The position numbers were made by a program, and so were the translations under genes. A stretch of 64,000 bases of DNA from JAGRKR01 sp041397725 (GTDB lineage: Bacteria; Pseudomonadota; Alphaproteobacteria; Rhizobiales; Hyphomicrobiaceae). The first letter of the stretch is position 1; the number at the start of each line of letters is the position of its first letter. The DNA is taken from assembly GCA_041397725.1 (NCBI GenBank), contig JAWKVZ010000001.1, forward strand, positions 744,001 to 808,000, given 5' to 3'. Shown here one piece after another: positions 15,053 through 26,000 of the stretch. The notes under the pieces were generated by a model that worked only from the letters and a program-made list of their open reading frames with translations, was not told the DNA's origin and did no database searches.

Positions 15053-16573
15053 TCAAGGATTTAACGTTCTGGCCAACCGAAAGCCGAAGAGGTCGCTCCG
15101 GCCGTCGGAGGCGACCCCGACGCGACAGGCCGAGCGGGAGTACTGGGATGAGATGTCCCAGGACCCGCCGCGAACGACACGGCGACTGCAGTCTCCCGTC
15201 GTCCTCGCCGTGCCATCGCCGGGATTGCCGGCATGACTGTCGTTCCAGCAATCCGCGGTCCACTCCCAGACATTGCCGTGCACGTTGTAGAGCCCCCAGG
15301 GGTTCGGCCGGAAGCTGTCCACAGGCACGGTCCGTTTCCGATACTCGCCCTTCCGGCCGCCACCCGCATAGACGTAGTTTCCGTCATAATTTGCCTGGTC
15401 CGGCGTAATCGATGTGCCCCACCAGAACGGCGTCGTCGTCCCGGCGCGCGTCACGTACTCGCGCTCAGCCTCCGACAGCAGGCGATAGGTGTGCCCCGTC
15501 TTCCGGGACAGCCACCTGGCGTACTGATTGGCATCGACCCAGTTGACGTTGATCACCGGCCGCCTGCCGCGCCCCCAGCCCTGGTCCCCGGGTTTATGCG
15601 TGCAGCCCCCATCGGCCACGCAGGCATCCCATTCATCAAACGTCACAGCAAACTTGCCCACCGCGAAGGGGCGAGTGATCGAGACGCGGACTTGCGGCCC
15701 CTCTGCCTTGTAGCGCTCCGGCTCACTCTGCGGCGAGCCCATTAGGAAACTGCCCGCCGGCACCACCACCATCTCCGGGCACGTGTCACAGTCCTTGAAG
15801 CTCTCCACCTTGCCGGCCCCCGGCTTCAGCCAGCGCGCCTGCTGCCGGTCGCGGGCACCGACCAGAACCTTGATCCGTCCCTCGGCCTGCGCCCGGCGTG
15901 CCGCCTCGCGCGCAGCGCGGTCCGGATCGGGTTTGGCGGGTGACGCCGCCTTCGGCGTCACGTCACGCACGGTCACCGTCGGGCGCGTATCGAGGCCGAC
16001 GAAGCCGATGACATAGGCGAGCACACCGAGCGCCGCCACCGCGCCGACGCCCGCCCACCTGGCCCAGCCCATCGCCGGCGGCGCGCCGACGCGGGGCATG
16101 AAGGCCACGCCTTTCGCCCCCTTCCGCGCGAAGCGGATCGCCTCGACCAGCGCGGCCACATCGCGGCCGAACTGCTCGTGGCCGACGGCGTGCTTCTGAT
16201 AGAGCACGAGATCGCGCACGGCCTCCGGCAGGTCGGCGGCGCGCGGCAGCGGCGTCTGCTCGATGACGACGGGGATGACGACGATGCCTCGGGCCAGCGC
16301 GCCGGCGATCTCCTCCTCGACGTAGTCGCGCTCGCCCGAGGCCTGTCGCTCGGCGAGCAACTCCATCCAGCGCGGCCCGATGACGGCGATCAGCACGTCG
16401 GTCTCGGCCAGCGCCTTCTCCAGCTCCTTGTCGAAGCGCTGGCCGGCCATGAGGTTGTCCACGTCCATGAAGACGTTGGCCTCGCCGAAGGCGAGCGCCA
16501 GCCGGTCGCGGATGCGGGCCGCCATGTCGCGCGCGTCGCCGCGCCGGTAGTTGACGAAGATCTTGCCCGCCAT
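15053..16573 (-). CDS. TIR domain - transmembrane - FGE-sulfatase-fold protein
   Basis: The 506-residue protein has three parts. Residues 2-150 are a TIR domain (KIFVNYRRGDARDMAARI, FMDVDNLMAGQRF, ETDVLIAVIGPRW, and DYVEEEIAGALARGIVVIPV, where the helix glutamates are placed like the NADase glutamate). Residues 172-193 form one membrane segment. After a charged linker, residues 264-503 are an SUMF1/formylglycine-generating-enzyme fold (MVVVPAGSFLMGS, PVINVNWVDANQYARWLS, NVHGNVWEWTADCW, RGGSW, GFRLAR). The TIR part should face the cytoplasm and the FGE part the periplasm. The two FGE catalytic cysteines are absent: the aligned residues are I474 and S479. It therefore probably senses or binds rather than makes formylglycine. 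The ATG at 16573 was chosen over a GTG at 16597. Role unknown; signalling or defence is inference. Confidence 0.88.
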   Translation of the reverse strand: MAGKIFVNYRRGDARDMAARIRDRLALAFGEANVFMDVDNLMAGQRFDKELEKALAETDVLIAVIGPRWMELLAERQASGERDYVEEEIAGALARGIVVIPVVIEQTPLPRAADLPEAVRDLVLYQKHAVGHEQFGRDVAALVEAIRFARKGAKGVAFMPRVGAPPAMGWARWAGVGAVAALGVLAYVIGFVGLDTRPTVTVRDVTPKAASPAKPDPDRAAREAARRAQAEGRIKVLVGARDRQQARWLKPGAGKVESFKDCDTCPEMVVVPAGSFLMGSPQSEPERYKAEGPQVRVSITRPFAVGKFAVTFDEWDACVADGGCTHKPGDQGWGRGRRPVINVNWVDANQYARWLSRKTGHTYRLLSEAEREYVTRAGTTTPFWWGTSITPDQANYDGNYVYAGGGRKGEYRKRTVPVDSFRPNPWGLYNVHGNVWEWTADCWNDSHAGNPGDGTARTTGDCSRRVVRGGSWDISSQYSRSACRVGVASDGRSDLFGFRLARTLNP

Positions 16574-16850
16574 GCCCTCAGCCCATCCGGCGGCCACCGC
16601 CGCCCCGTCCCTCGGTTCCGCACACTATCGACGAGGACGGAGGGTCTTGCCAAGACACTGGCGCGGCCGGACCGGAAGGGGCTGTGCCATGCGGGCAACA
16701 CGGGCCAGCTCCGACGCCTGGCATGGCCCGTCCGCCACTTTCCCGTTGTACACCCCCGCCGAATGGCTATTTTCCTGGCCCTCGGCTAGCATCCCCCGCG
16801 AATCATCCCCGGCCGCGTCCGCCGGCCCGTCCCCTCGAGGCACTTCCCGC

Positions 16851-17894
16851 ATGGCTGCGTCCCGCATCATTGCTCTCGACGCCATGGGTGGCGATCACGG
16901 TCCCGAGGTCATCGTGCCGGGAGCGGCGCTGTCGCTCGTGCGCCATCCCGACATCAGCTACCTCATGTTCGGCGACGAGCCGCGCATCAAGGCGGCGCTC
17001 GCGGCGCATGCGGCGCTGGCCGCGCGGACACGGATCGTGCACACCGACGTCGCCGTCTCGATGACGGACAAGCCGAGCCAGGCCGTGCGGCGGGGCCGCG
17101 CCTCCGGCATGTGGCTGGCGCTGGAGGCGGTCAAGTCGGGCGAGGCGCACGTCGCGGTCTCCGCCGGCAATACCGGCGCGCTGATGGCCATGGCCAAGCT
17201 CTGCCTGCGCACCATGCCCGGCATCGAGCGCCCGGCCATCGCGGCGCTGTGGCCGACCGTCAAGAACGAGTGCATCGTCCTCGATGTCGGCGCCAACGTC
17301 GGCGCCAGCGCCCGCCAGCTCGCCGATTTCGCACTGATGGGCGCCGCCATGGCCCGCGCCCTCTTCCACATCGAACGCCCGCGCGTCGGCCTGCTCAACA
17401 TCGGCGTCGAGGAGATCAAGGGCGCCGACGAGGTGAAGCAGGCGCACGCCTGGCTCAAGGAGACGGCCGGCCTGCCGCTGGAGTACCGGGGCTTCGTGGA
17501 GGGCAGCGAGATCGGCCACGACGCCGCCGACGTGGTGGTGGTCGAGGGCTTCGCCGGCAACATCGCGTTGAAAACCGCGGAAGGCACCGCCCGCCAGATC
17601 GGCATCTACCTGAAGGCGGCCATGACGCGAACGCTGCTCTCGCGCCTCGGCGCGCTGCTCGCCCAGGGCGGGTTTCGCGTGCTCAAGGCCAAGATGGACC
17701 CGCGTCGCGTCAACGGCGGCGTCTTCCTCGGCCTCAACGGCATCGTCATCAAGAGCCATGGCGGCGCCGACGACACGGGGATCGCCAGCGCCATCGACCT
17801 CGCCTACGACATGAGCGAGCCCGGCCTCTTCCAGCGCCTCGCCAGCCAGCTCGACACCTTCCATGCGAAGATTGAAGCCTCCCGGCCGGACTGA
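16851..17894 (+). CDS. plsX: Phosphate acyltransferase PlsX
   Basis: PlsX converts acyl-ACP to acyl-phosphate at the start of phospholipid synthesis. The 347-residue protein opens with the family signature RIIALDAMGGDHGPEVIVPGA, followed by VSMTDKPSQAVRRGR, AVSAGNTGALMAMA, LDVGANVGASARQLADFA and VEGFAGNIALKTAEG. The ATG at 16851 has GAGG about 11 nt upstream; longer upstream extensions in this frame are not conserved. It heads the usual alphaproteobacterial order plsX-fabH-ihfA-merR. The rpmF-yceD pair often found upstream is missing here; the divergent TIR-FGE gene takes its place. Confidence 0.95.
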   Translation: MAASRIIALDAMGGDHGPEVIVPGAALSLVRHPDISYLMFGDEPRIKAALAAHAALAARTRIVHTDVAVSMTDKPSQAVRRGRASGMWLALEAVKSGEAHVAVSAGNTGALMAMAKLCLRTMPGIERPAIAALWPTVKNECIVLDVGANVGASARQLADFALMGAAMARALFHIERPRVGLLNIGVEEIKGADEVKQAHAWLKETAGLPLEYRGFVEGSEIGHDAADVVVVEGFAGNIALKTAEGTARQIGIYLKAAMTRTLLSRLGALLAQGGFRVLKAKMDPRRVNGGVFLGLNGIVIKSHGGADDTGIASAIDLAYDMSEPGLFQRLASQLDTFHAKIEASRPD

Positions 17895-17993
17895 TAGGTA
17901 AGGGGCCGACCCCCTCCCTCGCCGCCATGACCGGCGGGGCGATCTCCCTGACGGACCCGCTCCACCAGGCGGCGACAAGCAAGGAACGAACTC

Positions 17994-18971
17994 GTGGCAG
18001 TCATCAGGTCCGTCATTCGCGGCGTCGGCGCCTATCTCCCGAAGCGCGTTCTCACCAATGCCGAGCTGTCGCGCATGGTGGACACGACGGACGAGTGGAT
18101 CACGGAGCGCACCGGCATCCGCCAGCGCCACATCGCCGCCGACGGCGAGCTGACCTCCGACCTCGCCATCGCCGCTTCGCGCCAGGCGCTGGTGCGCGCC
18201 GGCATCGATCCCGTCGATATCGACCTCATCGTGCTGGCCACGGCGACACCCGACCGGACCTTCCCGGCCACCGCCGTCAAGGTGCAGGCCGGGCTCGGCA
18301 TCCACAAGGGAACCGCGTTCGACATCCAGGCGGTCTGCTCGGGCTTCATCTATGCCCTCGCCACCGCCGACAACTTCCTGCGCGCCGGCCAGTCCAAGCG
18401 CGCGCTGGTCGTCGGCGCCGAGACCTTCTCGCGCATCCTCGACTGGGAAGACCGCGGCACCTGCGTGCTGTTCGGCGACGGCGCCGGGGCGGTCGTGCTC
18501 GAAGCCCAGACGCTCAAGGGCACGCGCGACGATCGCGGGCTGCTCGCCACCCGCTTGCGCTCGGACGGCCGCTACGAGGATCTGCTCTACGTCGACGGTG
18601 GCCCCTCGACCAGCAAGTACGTCGGCCACCTCCGCATGAACGGCCGCGAGGTGTTCCGCCACGCCGTGCAGAAGATTTCCGGCGTCATCGAGGAGACGCT
18701 GGTCATGTGCGGCCGCGGCGCCGACGAAATCGACCTGTTCGTGCCGCATCAGGCCAACAAGCGCATCCTCGACGGCATCGCCAGAAAGCTCAACGTCGGC
18801 ATGGACAAGATCGTGCTGACCCTCGACCGGCACGGCAACACCTCCGCCGCCTCGATCCCCCTGGCGCTCAATCAGGCGCTCGAGGATGGCCGCTTGAAGG
18901 AGGGCAGCCTCGTGCTGATGGAGGCCATGGGCGGCGGCTTCACCTGGGGTGCGGCGCTGGCCCGCTGGTAG
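17994..18971 (+). CDS. fabH: 3-oxoacyl-ACP synthase III (FabH)
   Basis: FabH condenses acetyl-CoA with malonyl-ACP to start fatty acid synthesis. The 325-residue protein has the full Cys-His-Asn triad: AVCSGFIYAL (Cys), LFVPHQANKRIL (His) and RHGNTSAASIPLAL (Asn). It ends with the conserved GGGFTWGAALARW. The GTG start at 17994 has AAGGA eight bases upstream and gives the standard N terminus (AVIRSVIRGVGAYLPKRVLTN). It lies 99 bp downstream of plsX and is probably cotranscribed. Confidence 0.96.
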   Translation: MAVIRSVIRGVGAYLPKRVLTNAELSRMVDTTDEWITERTGIRQRHIAADGELTSDLAIAASRQALVRAGIDPVDIDLIVLATATPDRTFPATAVKVQAGLGIHKGTAFDIQAVCSGFIYALATADNFLRAGQSKRALVVGAETFSRILDWEDRGTCVLFGDGAGAVVLEAQTLKGTRDDRGLLATRLRSDGRYEDLLYVDGGPSTSKYVGHLRMNGREVFRHAVQKISGVIEETLVMCGRGADEIDLFVPHQANKRILDGIARKLNVGMDKIVLTLDRHGNTSAASIPLALNQALEDGRLKEGSLVLMEAMGGGFTWGAALARW

Positions 18972-19063
18972 GCCGCGCGACCGCGCGAATTCCCGCATTC
19001 CGTCGGCTCGCTCGAGAGTTTCTGAATCTCGTTGAAATTTCAGGCGCTTGCAGTGATTGGGCG

Positions 19064-19092
19064 TTGACGTTTCTGGCGTCGCTCGCTAGCAT
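19064..19092 (+). promoter_or_regulatory. Candidate sigma-70 promoter of ihfA
   Basis: TTGACG (19064-19069) and TAGCAT (19087-19092) are separated by exactly 17 bp, close to the alphaproteobacterial housekeeping consensus. The -10 box ends 38 bp before the ihfA ATG. It suggests ihfA-merR can be transcribed apart from plsX-fabH. Confidence 0.55.
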
Positions 19093-19130
19093 CTGCGGCA
19101 AATGGGCAGGTCTGGGGAGGCGCTGTGGTC

Positions 19131-19463
19131 ATGGGTAACAAGACTTTGACGCGAGCCGATCTCGCGGAAGCGGTGGTCAAGAAGATCGGCCTGCCGCGCA
19201 ACGAGTCGCAGGAGCTGGTCGAACTCGTGCTCGGCACGATCTCCACCTGTCTGGCCGAAGGCGAGCCCGTAAAGCTGTCGTCGTTCGGCTCGTTCGGCAT
19301 CCGCGCCAAGGGGCAGCGCATCGGGCGCAATCCCAAGACAGGCGAGGAGGTCCCCATCACGCCGCGCCGCGTGCTGGTGTTCCGGCCGAGCAACATCATG
19401 AAAGAGAAGATCAACGCCGGACTGCACAGCAAGAGGCTGGGCCGCCGCGAGACCATCAAGTAG
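19131..19463 (+). CDS. ihfA: Integration host factor subunit alpha
   Basis: The 110-residue HU/IHF-family protein bends DNA as a heterodimer with IhfB. It shows LTRADLAEAVVKKIGLPRNES, VKLSSFGSFGIRAKGQRIGRNPKTGEE in short conserved segments, and the DNA-minor-groove arm ending VFRPSNIMKEKIN. The ATG at 19131 has GGAGG ten bases upstream; a GTG two codons earlier is too close to that site. The position after fabH and before a MerR-type gene is the normal one in Hyphomicrobiales. Confidence 0.95.
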   Translation: MGNKTLTRADLAEAVVKKIGLPRNESQELVELVLGTISTCLAEGEPVKLSSFGSFGIRAKGQRIGRNPKTGEEVPITPRRVLVFRPSNIMKEKINAGLHSKRLGRRETIK

Positions 19464-19472
19464 GGGCCGGGT

Positions 19473-19985
19473 GTGCGGGCGCGGGACAAGAGCGTAGTCA
19501 AGGAGGCCGAGGCCTTCCGCACCATCAGCGAGGTCGCCGACGAGCTCGGCGTGCCCAAGCACGTCCTGCGCTTCTGGGAAGCGCGGTTCTCGCAGATCAA
19601 GCCGATGAAGCGCGGCGGCGGCCGGCGGTTCTATCGCCCGACCGACGTCGAGCTGCTGCGCGGCATCCAGAACCTGCTGCGCGCGCAGGGCTACACCATC
19701 AAGGGCGTGCAGAAGATGCTCCGCGAGAAGGGCGTCGAGCACGTCAAGCAGCAGGCGAACGCCACCGCCAAGCCGGCGGCCGGGGTGGCGCGCGCGCACG
19801 GGACCGCCGTCGAGCGCCAGCGCCGCGCCAGCGAGATCGCGCGACCGGCCGCCAGCGCCGACACGCGCCTGTCGCTGATCCGCGGCGCCATCAAGGAGCT
19901 GGAGGCCTGTCGGGCGCTGCTGAGCGAGCCCGTCCGGTCGTCGCGCGGCGGCGCCATGAGCAAGCTCAAGCGGTCGCACGGATAG
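19473..19985 (+). CDS. MerR-family transcriptional regulator
   Basis: The 170-residue protein has an N-terminal MerR winged helix (FRTISEVADELGVPKHVLRFWE, then RGGGRRFYRPTDVELLRGIQ) and the dimerisation helix beginning IKGVQKMLREKGVEHVK. The C-terminal tail (residues 95-170) is basic and low in complexity and lacks metal-binding cysteines. This is the orphan MerR gene that habitually follows ihfA in alphaproteobacteria; its ligand is unknown. The GTG at 19473, 9 bp after the ihfA stop, has AGGGG upstream. Few in-frame alternatives exist. Confidence 0.88.
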   Translation: MRARDKSVVKEAEAFRTISEVADELGVPKHVLRFWEARFSQIKPMKRGGGRRFYRPTDVELLRGIQNLLRAQGYTIKGVQKMLREKGVEHVKQQANATAKPAAGVARAHGTAVERQRRASEIARPAASADTRLSLIRGAIKELEACRALLSEPVRSSRGGAMSKLKRSHG

Positions 19986-20018
19986 GCGCCCGCCCGCCAC
20001 AGCCTGGAGCCTGCGCTC

Positions 20019-23000
20019 GTGACCGACATCGCCATCATCGGCATCGGCTGCCGCCTGCCCGGTGACTGCGATGATGCCGGCGCCTTCCACAGCTTCCTGG
20101 CGCGCCGCGGCACCGCCATCCGCGAGATCCCTGCAAACCGCTGGAGCCTCCCCGGCTTCTACGATCCCTCGCCCGACCGGCCCGCGCGCTCCTACGCCAA
20201 GTGGGGCGGCTTTCTCGGCGACATCAAGGGCTTCGACGCCGACTTCTTCGAGCTATCGCGCCGCGAGGCCGCGGCCATGGACCCGCAGCAGCGGCTGCTG
20301 TTGATGGTCTGCGTCGAGGCGGCGCAGGATGCCGGCGTGCCCCTCGCCGCGCTGGCCGGTGCGCGGACCGGCGTCTACGTCGGCGTCTCCAACGTCGACT
20401 ACGGCCTGCTGCAACGCTACGAGACCGGCGTCGGCGATATCCAGGCCGGCACAGGAACCGCCCTCAGCATCGTCGCCAACCGTGTCTCCAATCGCCTCGA
20501 TCTGCGCGGCCCGAGCATGGGCATCGACACGGCCTGCTCCTCGTCGCTGGTAGCGCTGCATACGGCTGTCGAGGCGCTGAGGCGCGGCGAGATCGACCTC
20601 GCCTACGCGGCCGGCGTCAACGTCCTGCTCGACCCGCGCATGTTCGTGACGTTCTCGCACGCACACATGCTGTCGCCGCGCGGTCGCATCAGCGCCTTCG
20701 ACGCGGAAGCGGACGGGTTCGTGCGCGGCGAAGGCGTCGGCGCCGTGCTCCTCAAACCGCTCGCCGCGGCGCTGCGCGACGGCAACCGCATCTATGCCAC
20801 CGTGCGCGCCAGCGCCGTCAACCAGGATGGCGCCACAGGCACCATCACCGCCCCGAGCGCGGCAGCGCAGGCGGCCATGATCCGCGCCGCCCTGGCGAAC
20901 GCAGGCGCCCGCCCCGAGGACATCGCCTACGTCGAGGCGCACGGCACGGGCACCCCGCTCGGCGATCCCATCGAGGCCGAGGCCATCGGCAGCGTGCTCG
21001 GCGTCTGCGCGCGCCGCACCCCCCTGCCGATCGGCTCCGTCAAGACCAACATCGGGCATCTCGAGCCGGCCGCCGGCATCGCCAGCATCATCAAGACGGC
21101 TCTCATGCTCGAGGCTGGCCGGCTGCTGCCCAGCCTGAACTGCACGCATCCCAACCCGCGCATTCCGTTCGCCGCCCTCAACATCCGCGTCGTCATCGAG
21201 AGCGAGCCGCTGTCGGGCGAGGGAGACACCGCTCTGGCCCTCGTCAACGGCTTCGGTTTCGGCGGCACCAACGCCGCCGCGCTGCTGGCACCGCCGCCGA
21301 AGCCCCGCTCATCGCCTGTGCACGCGGCCCGTTCGATCTCAGCAGACGCCGAGGCGACGCGCGCCGATGCGCTGGTGCCCGTGCCGCTGTCGGCGCCGAC
21401 GCAGCAGCACCTCGCGGCGTGGGCGCGACGGCTGGCGGAGGCGCTGACGCCCGGCGCGCCGCTCAGCGGCACACCGGTCGAAGCACTGGCAGCCCGGCTC
21501 GCCGGCGAGCGTGACCATCACGCGTTCCGCGCAGTAGTGCTGGCGGCGCATGGGGAGGATCTGCGCGCCAAACTCCTCGCCTTGGCCGACGGAAGGGACT
21601 GGCCGAAAGCCGACAAGCGTGCGGCCACGGAGCTGCATGTCGGTCGTGCTGTTCCGCCGTCGCCGCTCGTGTTCACGTGCACCGGTCAAGGCGGCCAGTT
21701 CTGGAACATGGGCCGCGACCTGCTGCACTCTCACGCCGTGTTCCGCGATTTCGTCGAGCGGTTCGACGACCTGTTCGCGCCCCGGGCCGGCTGGTCCGTG
21801 GTCGCTGCCCTGCTCGCTGCCGAGCACGAGAGCCGCCTGCACGATGCCGCCATCACGCCGGCCGTGATGTTCTGCCTTCAGGCGGGACTGGCCGAGGCCT
21901 GGAAGGCGCTCGGCATCGAGCCCGACATCGTCATCGGCCACAGCTTCGGCGAGGTCACGGCCGCCTATCTCGCAGGCGGCATCCCGCTCGCCGACGTGGC
22001 GCACCTCGTCAATCATCGCGGCCTCATCCGCCACGAGATCCGGCGGATTGGCGGCATGGCCGCGATCGGCATGGGCGCCGACGAGCTCGCCCACTTCCTG
22101 CCGGGCGACGGCTCCATCGAGATCGGCGCGTTCAACGCCCCCGACATGGTCACCGTATCGGGCGAACGCGCTGCCATCGTCGATCTGATCGCCCGGCTCG
22201 AACGGCACGATCCCGGTCTCCTCGCGCGCCTCCTCGACCTCGATTTCGCCTGGCACTCGAGCTGGCTCGATCCCGGCGAGGCGCATTTCAAGGACGCCGT
22301 CGGTGCGCTCGACTGGCAGGCGCCGCGCCTGCCCGTGATCTCGACCGTCACCGGCCGCCTGCAAAGCTGCTTCGACGCCGATTACTGGTGGCAGAACCTG
22401 CGCCAGCCCGTCCGCTTCGACGCTGCCGTGAACCTCGCCCTGACGCTCGGCGCGCGCACCTTCGTCGAACTCGGTCCCTCGCGCACCCTGTCAAGCCCGA
22501 CGGCGAGCGTGGCCGGCGCGCGGGGCATTCCCGTCACCACGGTTTCGACGCTCAACCGCGGCCAGCCCGACAGGACGTCCTTCGCCGCCGCGGCCGCCAC
22601 GCTTCACGTCACGGGCCGCACGGTTTCGTGGCCGCACCGGCCGTCTGGCGAACGCGTGCCGGCAGCGCTGCCGTTTCTGCCGTGGCGTCTCGAGCCGTTG
22701 TGGAATGCGCCGGAAGAGGCGCACCGCGCCCTGCAGGGCGGCGAGCCACATGCCTTCCTCGGCGCCCGCCTGCCCGGTCCCGACTGGCGCTGGCAGAGCG
22801 AAATCTCGCTCGCCGGCCTGCCGTTCCTCGCCGACCACCGGATCGGCGAAACTGTGGTGCTGCCGGCGGCCGTGATCATCGAGATCCTGCGCGCCGCCGC
22901 CGCCGAGGCGCTGGCGAGCGAGACCCTCGAGTTGCGCAATCTCGAGCTGCGCGAGGCTCTGTTCCTCGGACCCGACGACCGGATCGAACTCACCACGACC

Positions 23001-26000
23001 TTCGACGACGAGCGCAGCCGGCTGACCATCTGGAGCCGCGCCAAGGGCGAAGACACCTATACGCGCCGGGCCGACGTCGAGGCTTTCGCAGCGAACGCGC
23101 TGAGCGCCGGCCTTGCCGCCGTCGAAACCGACAGCGCCGTCTCCGGCGCCGCGTTCTATGCCGCCTGCGCCGCCCTCGGCTATGGCTACGGCCCTGCCTT
23201 CCAGCGCCTGACGCAGCTTCGACGCGATCGCGCGGGCCGCATCGCGGCGACGCTCACCCGACCAGCGCCGGATGGCATCCGCCTCGCCGGCGTCGTCCTT
23301 GATCCGCGGACGCTCGACGGGGCCCTGCAGGCGGTGATCGGCGCGCGCCACAGCGAGGTGTGGCAGACGGCGAGCGGACTGCGGCCGGCCACACTCGCCA
23401 TGCCCACGCGCATCGCCGCCATTCGCTGCGGCAGCGCCTGCGACGAGGCGACGGAGGTGCGCGTGCGCGACGACGGTGCGGGCCTGGGGTTGACCGTCGC
23501 CGCCGGCGCAGGCCCCGTCCTCATCGAGATCGACGGACTCGAGATGGCCGCGGCAGGCTTCCAAGGCACCGCCCCCGACGCCGCGCCGAGCACCATCGTC
23601 GAGACGTTCGAGGTATTCGCTCAGCTCGCGGACGCGGCGCCCGCCTCGGACTCCTGGCTGTTCCTGGCAAGCGAGGCGGGCGACGAGCCCTGGCCAAGGG
23701 CGCCGATCGCCGTGCTGCCGGCATCCCCCGCGGCGTGGCAGGCGAGCCTCGAGGCCATGCTCGACCGCGCCTCGCAGCCGGGCGTGCAGGGGCTCGTCTA
23801 CCTGTCCGCCGCCGCCCGTGAGCCCACCTCGGCCGCCGCCGATGGCGCTCACGTGGCGGTCGAGGTCGAACGCCTGACGGCGCTCGGCCGCGTCCTGGCT
23901 GCGCGGGTCGCTTCCGCCGCAGCCGGGCGCGCCACGCTGCCGCCGATCTGGATCGCCACACACTTGGCGCGCACGAGCGGGAGCGGCGATCACGACCGCG
24001 CCCCCGACCTCGCAGGCGCCGCCCTGCTCGGCCTCGCCCGCACCATCGCCGCGGAATGCCCCACGTGCGAGATCGGCCTCATCGACCTCGACGACGACGC
24101 GCGCCGCGCGCCACACCGTCTCGCCGACGCCCTGGCGCACCTCGGCGCCGAGCGCGAGGCCGCCCTGCGCGGCAACGTGCTCCTCGTACCGCGCCTCGTC
24201 GTGCGCGAGCGCGCGGAGATCGCGGCTCGGACGCTGCGCGCCGAAGCGCTCCCCGAAGCGGCCGGCTATCGACTGGCCGCGCGCGGCGTCGGCTTCGAGA
24301 CCCTTGCCTGGGAGCGTGAGGCACCGGTCCGGCCCGGCCCGGGAGAGATCGTGGTCGAGGTCGCCGCGGCTGGGCTCAATTTCCGTGACGTCATGCTGGC
24401 GTCGGGCCTGCTGCCCGCAGAGGCGGAAAGCGGCCCCGGCGCGCGCCGGCTCGGCCTCGAGTTCGCGGGGCGCGTCAGCGCGCTCGGCGCCGGCGTCGAG
24501 GGTCGTCGCATCGGCGACCACGTGCTCGGCATGGCCAAGGGCGCCTTCAGCCGCCGCATCGTCGTACCGGCCGCCGCCGCCGCCCCCGTTCCGGCCGGCC
24601 TGACGGCGCTCCAGGCCGCAGCCCTGCCCTCGGTCTACCTCACCGCCTATTACGCACTGGCGCACCTCGCCCGGCTCGCGCCCGGCGAACGGCTTCTGGT
24701 GCACGCCGGCACCGGCGGCGTCGGTCTCGCCGCCATTGCCGTCGCGCGGCACCTCGGCGCGGACGTGCTCGCCACCGCCGGCAGCCCGGAGAAGCGCGCC
24801 TACCTCGAAGCCCTCGGCGTGCGCCGCGTCATGGATTCGCGCACCCTCGATTTCGCCGCAGAGACCCTCGCCGAGACGGACGGGGCCGGCGTCGACGTGG
24901 TGCTGAACGCTCAGGCCGGCGCCTGGATCGAGAAGAGCCTCGCCTGCCTCGCGCCCTACGGCCGCTTCATCGAGCTCGGCAAGCGCGACGTCTATGCCGA
25001 CCGCAGCCTGGGCCTCAAGGCGCTGCGCAACAACGTCTCGCTGCACGTCGTCGACCTCGCCCGGCTCGTCGACGACCGGCCCGCTCTCGCCCGGCGCCTG
25101 CTCGACGAGGTTCTCGGCCTGATCGCGGACGGTCGCTTGCCGCCGCTGCCCGTCGAGAGCTTTCCCGCCTCCCGCAGCGACGCGGCCTTCCGCCACCTCG
25201 CCGAGGCCCGCCACATCGGCAAGGTCGTGCTCGACATGAGCGCGCCCGGACTCGTGGCAGCCGCGCCGGCCGGCCAGGACGTGCCGCTCGATCCGGGCGG
25301 CGCCTACCTTGTGACGGGCGGCACTTCGGGCCTCGGCCTCGCCATTGCCGAGCGTCTGGCCGCGGGCGGCGCTGGCCGCGTCGTCCTGGCCGCCCGGCGC
25401 CCGCCGTCGCCCGAGGCCGAGGCGGTCGTTGCTCGGCTGGCCGCCGGGCGCGCCGAGATCGAGACGCTGCCGCTCGACGTCACCGACGCTGCCGCCGTTG
25501 CCACCGCCATCGGTGCGCTGTCGCGCGCCGACCGCCCACTGCGCGGCATCGTGCACGCGGCCGTGGTCTATGCCGACGCACTCCTGCCCGACACGACTGC
25601 GGCCGGCATCGGCGCCGTGCTCGCGCCGAAGCTGACCGGCGCGCTCAACCTGACCGAGGCTGTCGTCGCGGCCGCCCCCCGCCTCGACTTCTTCGTCTCG
25701 CTGTCGTCCCTCGCGGAGGTCGTCGGCTGGCCGGGACAGTCGAGCTACGCCGCCGCCAACGCCGGCCTCGAGGCGCTGGCCCAGCGCCAGCGTCGCCTCG
25801 GCCTGCCCGGCGTCACCATCAATCTCGGCATGATCTCCGACCTCGGCTTCGTCGCCCGCAGCAGCGCCATGACCAGCTATCTCGAGAGCGCGGGCTGGCG
25901 CCCCATCCCGGCGGGCGAGGCGGCGGCGGCCGTGCTGCGCCTCGCCGGCTCAGCGCCGTCCGTCGTCACTTTCGCCGCCGCCGACTGGAGCCGGCTCGCC

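Noticed and set aside
15053..15200. Diversity-generating retroelement acting on the C terminus of the TIR-FGE gene
   Set aside because: FGE/C-type-lectin folds are frequent DGR targets, but no reverse transcriptase, template repeat or adenine-linked variation is seen nearby.
15053..16573. Active formylglycine-generating enzyme
   Set aside because: Both catalytic cysteine positions are replaced (I474, S479), and no sulfatase gene is nearby.
16803..18998. A 731-codon minus-strand frame opposite plsX and fabH
   Set aside because: Low-complexity Gly/Ala/Asp/His-rich translation antisense to two unmistakable enzymes; a shadow.
22491..25556. A 1021-codon open frame on the minus strand opposite the PKS gene
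   Set aside because: It is a high-GC antisense shadow: no domain or start signal, and composition driven by the third-codon bias of the real PKS frame.
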